Shown: positions 32,874-42,444, counted from the first letter of the stretch. The stretch is DNA of 64,000 nucleotides from an uncultured Draconibacterium sp. (GCF_963677575.1 NZ_OY782038.1:124001-188000); one strand, 5' to 3'. The notes: generated by a model not told the origin, from the letters alone. A program made the numbers and translations.

Positions 32874-33890
32874 ATGACGCACGAACTGAAACTACTGTTT
32901 GATACGTTAAAATCGTGGCAAGTATTTGATAAAAAAGCTGTATTTGTCTCGGTAGTCGATTTGGAGGGATCGTCGTACCGCCGGCCCGGAGTTCGGATGC
33001 TTATTCGCGAGGATGGGGAGTACGCCGGGGCAGTTAGTGGCGGCTGTGTTGAAAGTGAGATCGAACGGCAGGCGCAAAGTGTTTTTCGGACCAACAAGCC
33101 AAAAGTTATTACTTACGATGGTCGGTATAGGGTTGGCTGTGAGGGTGTTATTCATGTTTTGATAGAACCGGCTTTTCTGTCGGACGAATTGTTGAAGGCT
33201 TTTGAAAATCAGTTGGAAAGCAGGAAGCCTTTTCAGATGGATTCGTTCTTCGATACAGAAGTGGGAGAGTACGATGATGTAGGTTCGGTGCTCCGTATAA
33301 ACGGCATTGATTATTCACTAAATCCCGATTTCAAAGCTGAGCAGACCGATCAGCAAAAGTGTTTTTCACAAACTTTTGAGCCTTTATTCCAGCTGTTTAT
33401 TTTTGGTGCTGAACACGATGCTGTTCAGCTAAGTCAGGCCGGTAAATTACTGGGGTGGGAGGTAACGGTGGTGGCGTCTCCCGAAGAGTCGAAATCGTGC
33501 GACTATTTTCCGGGGGCAGCATCGTTGATCACTCCGTCGTTTGATGCTATTGATACTTCAGCCATTGACGAACAAACTGCAGTGGTTTTAATGACACACA
33601 GCTTTAGTAAAGATGTTCAGTATTTAATGGCTTTAAATGACATTAACCCGGCGTACATTGGTTTGTTGGGTTCGGGAAACCGCAGAGAGCGTGTAATTTC
33701 GATGTTGCTGGAACAGGTTCCCGATCTTTCGCTTGAATTTGTTGAGCAGATTCACGGTCCGGCAGGAATAAACATTGGGGCTGAAAATGCTGCTGAGATT
33801 TCGATCTCTATTCTGGCAGAAATTTTAAGTGTGGTACGTAAACAGAAACCCGTGGCTTTGCGCGAAAAAGTGGGTGCAATTCATGAATAA
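32874..33890 (+). CDS. xdhC: XdhC/CoxI-family cofactor insertion protein
   Basis: 338 residues. N-terminal XdhC domain (SVVDLEGSSYRRPGVRMLIREDGEYAGAVSGGCVESEI, with the conserved Cys in GGCVE, then VITYDGRYRVGCEGVIHVLIEP). The C-terminal XdhC_C Rossmann domain begins near LFIFGAEHDAVQLSQAG and contains LMTHSFSKDVQYL and YIGLLGSGNRRE. XdhC proteins sulfurate or protect the cofactor and insert it into molybdenum hydroxylases. Divergent from moaA and overlapping the following mocA-like gene by 8 nt. Confidence 0.92.
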   Translation: MTHELKLLFDTLKSWQVFDKKAVFVSVVDLEGSSYRRPGVRMLIREDGEYAGAVSGGCVESEIERQAQSVFRTNKPKVITYDGRYRVGCEGVIHVLIEPAFLSDELLKAFENQLESRKPFQMDSFFDTEVGEYDDVGSVLRINGIDYSLNPDFKAEQTDQQKCFSQTFEPLFQLFIFGAEHDAVQLSQAGKLLGWEVTVVASPEESKSCDYFPGAASLITPSFDAIDTSAIDEQTAVVLMTHSFSKDVQYLMALNDINPAYIGLLGSGNRRERVISMLLEQVPDLSLEFVEQIHGPAGINIGAENAAEISISILAEILSVVRKQKPVALREKVGAIHE

Positions 33891-34473
33891 TATTCCAATA
33901 CTATTACTGGCAGCCGGTGCTTCCTCAAGAATGGGGCAGCCAAAACCATTATTGCGCTGGAGGGAGCAATTTCTGGTTGAACACCAGATAAAAACTTTGT
34001 CAGCTACTGGGAATCCGGTGATAGTGGTTTTAGGAAATCAGTCAGAAAATATCATCCCAATTCTTCAAAACTTACCGGTAAAATTTACGATAAACGAAAG
34101 CTGGAAACAAGGCATGGGAACTTCCGTTGCTGCGGGTGTTGAGTATGTAAAACAACAGTTTCCTGTCAGTAAAGGCGTGTTGATTTCTTTGGTTGACCAA
34201 CCACTGATTACAACTCAACATTTAAACGATCTGCTTTCGAATTTCGAACCGGATACACAACAAATTATCGTTTCTGAGGCTGATTCAGGCTGGGAGGGAG
34301 TTCCGGTATTATTCGATCGTTTTTACTTCGATGAACTCTCTAAATTGAGTGGAAAACAAGGTGCAAAAGCAATCTTCGGGAATTATACGCAAAATATAAA
34401 AGCTATACACTGCGGTGATATTCTGCAAGATATAGATACACCAGAGCAGTATCAAAAGCTCAAGAATAACTAA
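33883..34473 (+). CDS. mocA: MocA-like molybdenum cofactor cytidylyltransferase
   Basis: 196 residues from ATG 33883; an earlier in-frame start would run inside xdhC. The nucleotidyltransferase motif LLLAAGASSRMGQPKPLLRW is plain, with VVLGNQSENI, LISLVDQPLI and EGVPVLFDRFYFDEL matching MocA/MobA-type enzymes. Pairing with xdhC and a nearby hydroxylase favours CTP-dependent formation of molybdopterin cytosine dinucleotide over MobA. The 8-nt overlap suggests translational coupling with xdhC. Confidence 0.88.
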   Translation: MNNIPILLLAAGASSRMGQPKPLLRWREQFLVEHQIKTLSATGNPVIVVLGNQSENIIPILQNLPVKFTINESWKQGMGTSVAAGVEYVKQQFPVSKGVLISLVDQPLITTQHLNDLLSNFEPDTQQIIVSEADSGWEGVPVLFDRFYFDELSKLSGKQGAKAIFGNYTQNIKAIHCGDILQDIDTPEQYQKLKNN

Positions 34474-34514
34474 TCAGTAAAACAAACGGATTGGTGACTG
34501 CCAATTTATATATT

Positions 34515-36851
34515 CTATTTGATACTAATCGTTTCCTGTAAACGAATATTATCCGAGGCAGCTCCAATCATCAGTTTAAAATCTCCAGACTCAACAACGC
34601 GTTCGTAATTCGTGTCAATTATACTGAGCTGGTCTTTGGCAATTGTAAACGTTACCTGTTTTTGTTCGCCTTTCTTCAGGAAGATTGGTTTAAAATCGAT
34701 CAGTTGTTTAATCGGGCGAACTGTTGATGCATATTCGTCGCGCAGGTACAACTGAACAATTTCAGTTCCATCAAAGTCGCCGGTGTTTTTCAAATCGAAC
34801 GAAACGTTGAAAGTGTTCTCATTACTTTCTTCTACGCTCATGTTTTCGTAACCAAACGATGTATAACTTTTTCCTGTTCCAAAAGCATACAGCGGAGCAG
34901 AACTTCCTTCCACATAGTTATGTGCTTTCGGATTCTTTTTGTTGTAATAATTGGGCAACTGACCAACACTGGCAGCTACAGTTACGGGAAGTCGTCCGCT
35001 CGGATTGTAGTCGCCAAACAGTACATCGGCAATGCCGTTTCCACCTTGTTCGCCCGGATACCAGGCTGTTAACAGTGCATCAGCATTTTTGGCTGCCCAG
35101 TTCATATTCAGCGGACGCCCTTCAATATAGATAACCACCATAGGTTTGCCCGTTTTTTTTATGGCTTTAAGCAATTTCATTTGGTCGCCCATCAAAGTAA
35201 GCGTCGACCGGTCGTTTCCTTCACCACTTTCCATATCGTTAAGAACTTCGCTGTTGGCAATGGCGGCCCCGGTTTCCTGGTAATCGGTACTGAAATCGCG
35301 GGCGCTTGAACCGCCAACCACAACCACAACCACATCTGCATTTTCAGTTGCTTTTACAGCTGCAGGAATATCAGATTGGGTGGTATCGCGAATAGCGCAG
35401 CCTTTTTCGTATACAACGTTTTCAGCTCCAAGCTTCTTTACTATTCCTTTGAAAACTGTTACTACTGATTGGGCAGGTTGAGGAGCAGTGTAGTCGCCCA
35501 GTTGGTTGTACATCATGTTGGCATTGGGGCCAACAACGGCCACTTTTATGTTGTTTTTGGCAAGCGGTAAAATCTTTTCTTTATTTTCAAGCAGAACCGT
35601 TGACTGCTGTGCCATTTTACGTGCAAGTTCAATATTGGCCTTGCTGTGTACAACTTCTGCAGCTTCATTAGAATTTACAAAAGGATTATCGAATAATCCC
35701 ATTTCGAACTTTAAACGAATTACGTTACAAACAGCAGAATCAACAATGCTTTCATTCAGAATTCCTTGCTCAACCGCTTTTTTTAGTCTTACGTAGGCTT
35801 GTCCGCCAAGATCGACATTAGTCCTTGCCTCAATGGCTTTTATGGCAGCTTCTTCAGCCGTTTTTACGATGTAGTGCGAACCAGCAATTCCTTCAATACT
35901 AAACAGGTCGGAAACCGTGAAACCTCTGAATTTCCAGTCGTCGCGTAAAATGTCAGTCAGGTATTCATTATTCATAGTCGATGGAATACCATCAATTGAG
36001 TTATATGAAGTCATTACCGACAAAGCTCCGGCATCAATAGCCGCTTTAAATGGCGGGAAATAGTTTTCCAGCAAATCGCGGCGACTGACAATCGATGCAT
36101 TTCCGTTAATACCCGATTCCGGTACACCGTAAGCGATAAAATGCTTTAGCGTTGAAATTACACTGTAATCTTGCGAAAGATCACCGCCACCAAGTCCTTT
36201 TACCATCGCACTTCCCATTTGTGCGATCAGTATAGGATCTTCGCCAAAAGTTTCTTCTACGCGCGACCAACGCGGATCGCGTGCCAGGTCGAGAATAGGA
36301 CCATAGGCAATGTGTGCGCCCTGTGCACGTATTTCAGCACCAATGGCCTGGCCCATCTCCTCCATAAGTTCGGTGTTGAAAGTGGCAGCCTGCCCTAAGC
36401 TGGTTGGGAAAACGGTTGTCCCGATCGCCATATGTCCGTGAGCAGCTTCTTCGGCTAAAAATACCGGAATGCCCAGTCGGGAATTGTCGATAAGGTATTG
36501 TTGCAGAGCATTTGCTGCCTCGGCAGCCTGCGCTGGAGAAAGACCTGTTTTGAGCGTTTTCTTAGTCCAGGGATCGGCACGAAAAGTGGCCCAGTACATT
36601 CCGGGTTGTTTTTCCTTTTGTACGTTCTTGAATGTTTCTGAAACACGAACTTCGCTGCCGTTCTTTTCATACATTTCCCAACCCATGGGGCAAAGCAACT
36701 GCCCCAGCTTTTCATCAAGCGTCATGCGGTTCAGCAAATCCTGAGTTCGTTCTTCAACTGAATATTGATTGTTTTTGTAGATAGGTTTTGCCGGTTGAGC
36801 ACTTGCAATACAACCCATTAACAGCAAACAAAATAGAATTCTGAACCTCAT
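34515..36851 (-). CDS. Glycoside hydrolase family 3 beta-glucosidase-like enzyme
   Basis: 778 residues, close to BglX (765). Signal peptide ends near CIASA-Q. The GH3 N-terminal domain shows LLCPMGWEMYE, ISTLKHFIAYGVPESG, and the nucleophile segment FRGFTVSDLFSI (Asp in VSD). The C-terminal alpha/beta domain spans about 410-650 (VAVVGPNANMMYNQLGDYT), and a fibronectin-III-like domain closes the protein (GTEIVQLYLRDEYASTVRP). It should act in the periplasm on beta-glucosides or xylosides; no SusCD pair lies beside it, so the substrate is open. It has its own -7 box. Confidence 0.93.
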   Translation of the reverse strand: MRFRILFCLLLMGCIASAQPAKPIYKNNQYSVEERTQDLLNRMTLDEKLGQLLCPMGWEMYEKNGSEVRVSETFKNVQKEKQPGMYWATFRADPWTKKTLKTGLSPAQAAEAANALQQYLIDNSRLGIPVFLAEEAAHGHMAIGTTVFPTSLGQAATFNTELMEEMGQAIGAEIRAQGAHIAYGPILDLARDPRWSRVEETFGEDPILIAQMGSAMVKGLGGGDLSQDYSVISTLKHFIAYGVPESGINGNASIVSRRDLLENYFPPFKAAIDAGALSVMTSYNSIDGIPSTMNNEYLTDILRDDWKFRGFTVSDLFSIEGIAGSHYIVKTAEEAAIKAIEARTNVDLGGQAYVRLKKAVEQGILNESIVDSAVCNVIRLKFEMGLFDNPFVNSNEAAEVVHSKANIELARKMAQQSTVLLENKEKILPLAKNNIKVAVVGPNANMMYNQLGDYTAPQPAQSVVTVFKGIVKKLGAENVVYEKGCAIRDTTQSDIPAAVKATENADVVVVVVGGSSARDFSTDYQETGAAIANSEVLNDMESGEGNDRSTLTLMGDQMKLLKAIKKTGKPMVVIYIEGRPLNMNWAAKNADALLTAWYPGEQGGNGIADVLFGDYNPSGRLPVTVAASVGQLPNYYNKKNPKAHNYVEGSSAPLYAFGTGKSYTSFGYENMSVEESNENTFNVSFDLKNTGDFDGTEIVQLYLRDEYASTVRPIKQLIDFKPIFLKKGEQKQVTFTIAKDQLSIIDTNYERVVESGDFKLMIGAASDNIRLQETISIK

Positions 36852-36882
36852 AGCTTTAATTTTTCATATTTGAATTTCGATG

Positions 36883-36890
36883 CAAAAATA
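36883..36890 (-). promoter_or_regulatory. -7 box of the GH3 gene
   Basis: On the minus strand TATTTTTG is an exact TAnnTTTG, about 32 nt before the start codon. The -33 side is not clear. Confidence 0.45.
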
Positions 36891-36970
36891 CAGGTTAGGG
36901 TTAAATTTTAAACACGTTTGAGCAGAACATTGTATAATTAATTTATTATTGACAATGTTGGATTTTTTTA

Positions 36971-37672
36971 TCAATCGTTGGCGAGATTTACAATATGGCA
37001 AGCAACAACTCCGGCTGTTTCCGTACGCAAACGAGCATTCCCCAACGAAATGGCTTCAAATCCATTCTCCAAAGCCAGGTCAACTTCTTCAGGACTAAAA
37101 TCGCCCTCAGGACCAATCAGAATGAGCACGTTATCTCCTGGTTTTACAACGTTTTTTAGATGAGGTTTTTCGCCTTCGTTACAATGGGCAATAAATTTTT
37201 TAGCTTCAGTGGCTTGTGATAAGAGGTCGGAAAATTTAGTCAGTTCATTTAGTTTGGGCAGATAAGCTTTAACCGATTGTTTCATGGCCGAAACCAGAAT
37301 TTTTTCCAAACGTTCGGGTTTAATCACTTTTCGTTCCGAATGTTCCGAAAGGAGGGGAGTGACCTCGTCTATTCCAATCTCGGTGCATTTTTCCAGGAAC
37401 CACTCTGTGCGGTCGATGTTTTTTGTTGGTGCAATGGCAATGTGTAAATGAAAGTCTTTTTTGCCGAATTCAGTTTGCGAATCAATAATGCTAAGCTTAC
37501 ATTTTTTAGGATTTGCATCAGTGATTCGGGCTTTGAAGAATCCACCTTTACCATCAACGAGCTCAATCTCGTCATCTTCTTTTAAGCGAAGAACACGAAC
37601 GGCATGTTTAGATTCGGTTTCATCTAAAATAACTTCGGCACCTGAAAGATTTGGAACATAAAATAACTGCAT
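36971..37672 (-). CDS. rsmE: 16S rRNA m3U1498 methyltransferase RsmE
   Basis: 233 residues, SPOUT class. An N-terminal PUA-like domain (SKHAVRVLRLKEDDEIELVDGKGG) is followed by the knotted methyltransferase domain with EWFLEKCTEIGIDEVTPLLSEHSER, VLILIGPEGDFSPEEVDLAL and the C-terminal ISLGNARLRTETAGVVA, which together bind SAM. Housekeeping ribosome modification. It lies upstream of the GH3 gene on the same strand but the latter has its own promoter. Confidence 0.96.
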   Translation of the reverse strand: MQLFYVPNLSGAEVILDETESKHAVRVLRLKEDDEIELVDGKGGFFKARITDANPKKCKLSIIDSQTEFGKKDFHLHIAIAPTKNIDRTEWFLEKCTEIGIDEVTPLLSEHSERKVIKPERLEKILVSAMKQSVKAYLPKLNELTKFSDLLSQATEAKKFIAHCNEGEKPHLKNVVKPGDNVLILIGPEGDFSPEEVDLALENGFEAISLGNARLRTETAGVVACHIVNLAND

Positions 37673-37816
37673 GAACTAAATTATTTATCAGGTGCCAAAG
37701 TTAGTAAAAATGTTCTTTTCATATATTTGTTTGCAGGTTGGTTGCTGCCGGTTTGCCTGCAAATTAAGTGAATGTAGTTATTTGTATCGGAATGATTAAA
37801 CAAGTTTATTTTTGTT

Positions 37817-40072
37817 TTATGGCCGTTGGTTTTGTCTTAATATTTCAAGTGCCTTTTCAAGCACCTCATCCTTGCTTTGTTTTATCCCGTTAATTGTTTG
37901 CTTAACTTCGATGTCCGGTATTAGTCCGGTCCTGTAAAAATTATCATCGTTACCGAACTTAACAATCTGTCCTGTAAATGAAGTTTCTCCGCCACCAGGC
38001 AGGTCTATTTTTGTCATCTCTCCATCGGTTCCCTGGGTTTGTTCACCAACAAAACGAACATTGGGAAGTGATTTTATTGCAATGGCAATATCCTCGGGGC
38101 GACTAATCATCGTTTTATCAATCAATACAATAATTGGCTTTTTGTATGAAAATGAAGAGATGGGTTTAATTGTGGTAATATCGGTTTGAAATACTTTAGC
38201 TTGTGTGGCAGAAACTACGGGTACAATGCTTATTCTTGTTGCAACTTCTTTTTGAGTAAGCATTTGTAAAAAGCGTTGATAATCTGCTGTTGGATAGGAA
38301 CTACGCAGATCGATGATTAATGATTTGGTATCTTTCATTTTAATTAATTCGTTTTCTAACGCTGAAGAATTAGAGAGAGCTGCCAGGTTGAGATAGCCGA
38401 TCCCGCTTTCAAAGATTGCACTCGTTTGTCGATTGTCCCCAAATCCGATAAATTGGAAAATGTACATTGATCTTGGAATTTTAACGGTTTTTATTTTGCC
38501 ATTACTTTTAATTCCAAATTTTACTTTACTATCCAAAGGCCCGGTAAAATATCCGGGATTAATTACCGTGGATAAAAGTCCCTGTCGATTACTATGCGAA
38601 ATTTTTATAGATTCGTTTTCCAATAAATTCTTAATTGATAAATCATTAATTGACGTTATTTCATCACCAACATTAATATCGGATGTTACAGAAGTGTCAA
38701 TCGCAGTTATTATTACCTTATCTTCAATCCAATCAAATTGAACCGGGACAACAAAAATTTCAGAAAAATTAAGAATTGACGGGTGGAATGTAGAAACATG
38801 AGAATCATTAAGCGTTGCCATCATTTCCTGGATAAGTGTATAGTAATCTTTATCGGATGAAGTATTTTGCGAGAGCTGAAGATATTTTTCCAATGAAACG
38901 TCCCAATCAGCAGTCATTTGAGCTGTATACGGATAAAAATAATTTACTATTGTCCAGGTTTTAACCACTCCCAGTATTTTTTCCTCCAACGATAATGAAT
39001 CATTAGGAGATTGGTATTTTTTAGGTGTAATGGAGAAAGAAAAATTGCATTCAGTAATGCTGTCCTGGTGTACACTATTAACAAATTCTATTATTTGATC
39101 CTGATTTAATGAAATTTCATTTATTCCCGTTTTTAATTCGCGAACACCTTTATTTATGTGGATGGCTGTGTTTAAAATAAATTCAAAGTCGTTAAAAGTA
39201 TACCGTCTTAAATTCGTATTAGCCGGAAATATTTTTCCCGCATTTTCATTAATAATGAATGTATTTAGTCGATTGGTTTGGAGTGATATAAGTTGAGAAC
39301 TGTAATATGAGAGAAAACTATTATTGGTTATAAAGTAAATTGGTCGCTTAATTGGCGTGAAATCATCAAAATTATAATTTTGAAGATAGGGTGAAAGTTC
39401 TTGCGAATAATACTTTAAAGGCATGAGCTTTCCGTTGTTTGAAATTTGTTTGTCTTCGGTAGTAACTTTCCAGCGTTGTTCATAAAACCACCAGTCATTG
39501 TATTCATCCCATCCAAAATGTTCTCGCGTTATTGATGAGCAGAGAGGGATTTCATCATCGACCAGCATTGACATAAAGTAATCGAATAAAGTGTTAGAAT
39601 GTCGGTCTAATTTAAGTTTTTCATTTATCCTTACATCAACGACCAATGCTTTACCGGAAGACCGGTCTGAAATTATTGAATCTATATACATTAAACTACT
39701 CAGGTTTGAAAGTTGTTTTTCTGTTATTCGCAGGTAGTCAAACGAATTTGTAGAATTTAGATTCGATATGCCTGAAGTATCATAATTGTACTTTTGTATT
39801 ATAGTAAACGGATCTTCCAGTGTTGCTAACAGATCAGAATTGACTATTGCAATAAACTCATCTTTTGTTAAATCTCCTTTTACCTTTGGCAGAAACTCAA
39901 CGAAGTGTTTTTCCCATTCGGTGTTTTTATCTGATCTGACTATTGCCGGATGGAATAAATATACTTCTCCCCAAATTTTTGAAAGTTCCTTTAGTTTGTT
40001 TAAATCATAGTTTTGGGCAATTCCGATTATTGAAATGAATAAAAGAAGTGATGTTATTATTGTCTTTTTCAT
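37817..40072 (-). CDS. S41-family (C-terminal processing type) peptidase with duplicated N-terminal module
   Basis: 751 residues, signal peptide to about residue 19 (IIGIA-Q). Residues about 22-90 (LKELSKIWGEVYLFHPAIVRSDKNTEWEK) and about 355-425 (VKTWTIVNYFYPYTAQMTADWDVSLEK) look like two copies of the helical module that precedes tricorn/S41 domains. A PDZ-like region follows (VGDEITSINDLSIKNLL), then the S41 core with SLIIDLRSSYP, the presumed nucleophile Ser in DKTMISRPEDIA, and VGEQTQGTDGEM. The C-terminal end FYRTGLIPDIEVKQTI fits the family. Periplasmic or surface protease; substrate unknown. Follows the ExbB-like gene by 43 nt. Confidence 0.85.
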   Translation of the reverse strand: MKKTIITSLLLFISIIGIAQNYDLNKLKELSKIWGEVYLFHPAIVRSDKNTEWEKHFVEFLPKVKGDLTKDEFIAIVNSDLLATLEDPFTIIQKYNYDTSGISNLNSTNSFDYLRITEKQLSNLSSLMYIDSIISDRSSGKALVVDVRINEKLKLDRHSNTLFDYFMSMLVDDEIPLCSSITREHFGWDEYNDWWFYEQRWKVTTEDKQISNNGKLMPLKYYSQELSPYLQNYNFDDFTPIKRPIYFITNNSFLSYYSSQLISLQTNRLNTFIINENAGKIFPANTNLRRYTFNDFEFILNTAIHINKGVRELKTGINEISLNQDQIIEFVNSVHQDSITECNFSFSITPKKYQSPNDSLSLEEKILGVVKTWTIVNYFYPYTAQMTADWDVSLEKYLQLSQNTSSDKDYYTLIQEMMATLNDSHVSTFHPSILNFSEIFVVPVQFDWIEDKVIITAIDTSVTSDINVGDEITSINDLSIKNLLENESIKISHSNRQGLLSTVINPGYFTGPLDSKVKFGIKSNGKIKTVKIPRSMYIFQFIGFGDNRQTSAIFESGIGYLNLAALSNSSALENELIKMKDTKSLIIDLRSSYPTADYQRFLQMLTQKEVATRISIVPVVSATQAKVFQTDITTIKPISSFSYKKPIIVLIDKTMISRPEDIAIAIKSLPNVRFVGEQTQGTDGEMTKIDLPGGGETSFTGQIVKFGNDDNFYRTGLIPDIEVKQTINGIKQSKDEVLEKALEILRQNQRP

Positions 40073-40115
40073 AGGCTGAAGGTATATTGAAATCGTATTG
40101 AAGGAAATGCTTTGT

Positions 40116-40490
40116 TCAGCATTTTGATGTTACAAAGTCGGTAACAAACCACAGGATTAGAGAAATTAGAAAGATCAATATCCCGTAGAAGGTTGTAATC
40201 ATAGATACTTTCAATCCTCCCATTAGAAGTGCCGAAGAAACTCCACCCATTTCTTCTATTGCATTAAATATCTGGTATAATCCAATTAGCTGACCAACAA
40301 TACCAAAAACGAGTGCAAATGTTCCAATGGTTTTTATGTGTTTCAACCGTTCTTTTGTTTTATTATAGTCAAAGTCTTTTTTTAATAAAACCGGTAAAGA
40401 CTGGTAAACAGCCCATACCACCATGATGATAAAAATTACTGTGAGTATTCCCATATATAATGGTCCTCCCTCATAAAAGTATTTTTCCAT
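40116..40490 (-). CDS. MotA/TolQ/ExbB-like small membrane protein
   Basis: 124 residues with three transmembrane segments at about 12-32, 55-75 and 96-116. The last two contain the proton-channel-like pattern IGTFALVFGIVGQLIGLYQIF and SMITTFYGILIFLISLILWF. It is smaller than ExbB/TolQ (about 230) and no ExbD/TolR partner gene is adjacent, so it may be a stand-alone relative. It is probably co-transcribed with the S41 peptidase and has a good promoter upstream. Confidence 0.7.
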   Translation of the reverse strand: MEKYFYEGGPLYMGILTVIFIIMVVWAVYQSLPVLLKKDFDYNKTKERLKHIKTIGTFALVFGIVGQLIGLYQIFNAIEEMGGVSSALLMGGLKVSMITTFYGILIFLISLILWFVTDFVTSKC

Positions 40491-40515
40491 AACTCAAAAT
40501 TAATATTTTGGTTCT

Positions 40516-40547
40516 CAAATGTAGCTGGAAAACAGGGTGAAATGCAA
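40516..40547 (-). promoter_or_regulatory. Promoter of the ExbB-like gene and S41 peptidase
   Basis: On the minus strand TACATTTG (40516-40523) is an exact TAnnTTTG, with TTG (40545-40547) 21 nt upstream. It lies in the short divergent region shared with the LytTR regulator. Confidence 0.5.
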
Positions 40548-40654
40548 GGTTGAATCCTGTTCTAAACGTGTTGTTAGCCGACAGAAGTTTCCTTATTTGG
40601 ATTTTTTAGCGAAATTCGGAGCCATTCGGTATAATTACCTGAAAGAAAAAGTAT

Positions 40655-41422
40655 ATGAAACTAAAAATTTCCAATCCCTATTATCATATTCTGTTTTGGC
40701 TGGTAGTGGCAACTGGGTTGATACTGGTTTTTGGACGGCCGTGGGGAAATGCATCGCACGCGTTTTATTTTATTGTTATGTTACTCCCGGTGGTTATGGG
40801 AACCTTTTATTTCTTCAATTATTACCTGGTTCCCCAATTCTTATTGAAGAAAAAATACTTCTGGTTTGGACTTTATGCTTTTTACACCTTGGTGATATCA
40901 TTGTATCTCCAAATGCTGGTAGTTATTTTTTCATATGCATTTCTGGCAAAATTCAGGTTGGAAAAAATGGGGCAAGATTCAGTCGACGATATATTCTCAC
41001 TGGCATTTGTAATGTACATGGTGGTTTTTGTTGGATCTTTTCTGGTGATGTTACAACAATTATTAGAGCGTCAAAAAGAAATTGATTTGTTGGAAAAGGA
41101 AAAGGTGCACATTCCGATGTTGGAACTCACCTCAAACAGGCAAACGGTTAAAATTCCTTACGATGATATTATTTACATTGAAAGTCTTTCGGATTATATA
41201 AAAGTACATTCACGGCACAGAAATGCTGTAGTGAGCAAAGAAAAAATAAGCGTTATGGCTGAAGAACTTCCAGAGCAGTTTGTACGTATCCATCGTTCGT
41301 TTATTGTAAACACGCAAAAAATAACCGGTCACAATGCAAACGAAGTTGAACTGGATGGAATTCAGTTGAATATTGGGAGAAGCTATAAAAAGATTGTGTT
41401 GCCTTTGCTAAAATCTATTTGA
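40655..41422 (+). CDS. LytTR-domain regulator with membrane N-terminus
   Basis: 255 residues. Residues 10-150 hold four predicted transmembrane helices (ILFWLVVATGLILVFG, FIVMLLPVVMGTFYFF and others). A coiled linker (LLERQKEIDLLEKEK) leads into a LytTR DNA-binding domain: IPYDDIIYIESLSDYIKVHS, LPEQFVRIHRSFIVNTQKI, LDGIQLNIGRSYKKIV. It lacks a receiver domain, so it is a membrane-bound one-component regulator. It may control the divergent ExbB-like/S41 genes. An alternative frame in the same DNA (40537-41085) is a shadow. Confidence 0.88.
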   Translation: MKLKISNPYYHILFWLVVATGLILVFGRPWGNASHAFYFIVMLLPVVMGTFYFFNYYLVPQFLLKKKYFWFGLYAFYTLVISLYLQMLVVIFSYAFLAKFRLEKMGQDSVDDIFSLAFVMYMVVFVGSFLVMLQQLLERQKEIDLLEKEKVHIPMLELTSNRQTVKIPYDDIIYIESLSDYIKVHSRHRNAVVSKEKISVMAEELPEQFVRIHRSFIVNTQKITGHNANEVELDGIQLNIGRSYKKIVLPLLKSI

Positions 41423-41442
41423 TAAAGTCAATCCGAGGACTT

Positions 41443-42444
41443 TTATTCAGGTTCTTCGCTAAATTTAAACGTTTTATACAGATATCCCATTGCAGGGAAA
41501 ATGATCAACACCCCAACAACCAATGCAAGCAATAAGAATAACTGTACTTGCTGTGGCGCTTTAGCTGCCTGAATGGTAATATCGTGGCCGCTGTTTGTTT
41601 TTACCAGCACCGGAAACTGAATGGCAAACCATCCGGTAACGATTAGCGTAGTTTGAAGTCCGGCAGTTAATCGTAACCAGTTTCCTTTGTTTTTATTCAG
41701 AAAATACCAGAAAGCCGGTAATGCCAGTGTTGCTATAACAATACAGGTTACACTTATTGGGGAATTAATAAAGTCTCTCAACAGCGGATGACCGGCAACT
41801 TTAGCCGTTGCAAACACAATCGCTCCCATAATAACCAACGAGATCAGCAGGCGTTTTGTCATACGGGTAAAATAGATGGTGTAGTCTTTGTCCTCGATTT
41901 CACTCACCGTAAAAATGCCCGCCAAAAAGGCAAACAACAATACCATAAACAAGCCCATGCTTACCGAAAACCAGTTCAGCCACGGGTGGATGTAAACCGT
42001 ATAAAAACCAAGCTGATAATCCATTGATATTTCGCCAAGTATCAGTCCTCCAACAGTTACCCCTAAAAAGAACGTGGTGAAAAGACTGGAGTAGCGGAAT
42101 ATTGCCGAATAGATGGCTTTCGGGCGTTTTTCGTCAATATCGTAATGGCGGAATGTAAATGCTGATCCACGGGCAATAATGCCAAGCAGTACAAGTAAAA
42201 CAGGGATGTGCAGTGCGGTAAGAATCGTTGAATAAACCGATGGGAATCCGACAAACAGAATAACAATCACCAAAATAAGCCACACATGGTTGGCTTCCCA
42301 AACCGGTGCAATAGCACGCGATACAATTTTTGATGCTTTTCCTCTCGACAAAAGTTCGAGGATGCCGCCGCCAAAATCGGCGCCTCCAAGCAAAACATAT
42401 AGCATTAAACAAATAACCAGTATAATCAGATTCGCTTCAGCCAT
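41443..42444 (-). CDS. cydB: Cytochrome bd oxidase subunit II
   Basis: 333 residues with eight or nine transmembrane helices. Opens with LYVLLGGADFGGGILELL, followed by PVWEANHVWLILVIVILFVGFPSVYS, the invariant CydB block. With CydA it forms a quinol oxidase reducing oxygen to water with high affinity in the inner membrane. It overlaps the end of cydA by 8 nt. No cydX-like ORF is recognisable just downstream. Confidence 0.96.
   Translation of the reverse strand: MAEANLIILVICLMLYVLLGGADFGGGILELLSRGKASKIVSRAIAPVWEANHVWLILVIVILFVGFPSVYSTILTALHIPVLLVLLGIIARGSAFTFRHYDIDEKRPKAIYSAIFRYSSLFTTFFLGVTVGGLILGEISMDYQLGFYTVYIHPWLNWFSVSMGLFMVLLFAFLAGIFTVSEIEDKDYTIYFTRMTKRLLISLVIMGAIVFATAKVAGHPLLRDFINSPISVTCIVIATLALPAFWYFLNKNKGNWLRLTAGLQTTLIVTGWFAIQFPVLVKTNSGHDITIQAAKAPQQVQLFLLLALVVGVLIIFPAMGYLYKTFKFSEEPE

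Noticed and set aside
34515..36851. GH3 gene as part of a polysaccharide utilisation locus
   Set aside because: Its neighbours are rsmE and mocA-like genes; no transporter or regulator of glycan use is nearby.
40537..41085. 182-residue frame overlapping the LytTR gene
   Set aside because: It lies inside the well-supported LytTR regulator gene in another frame and has no recognisable domain.
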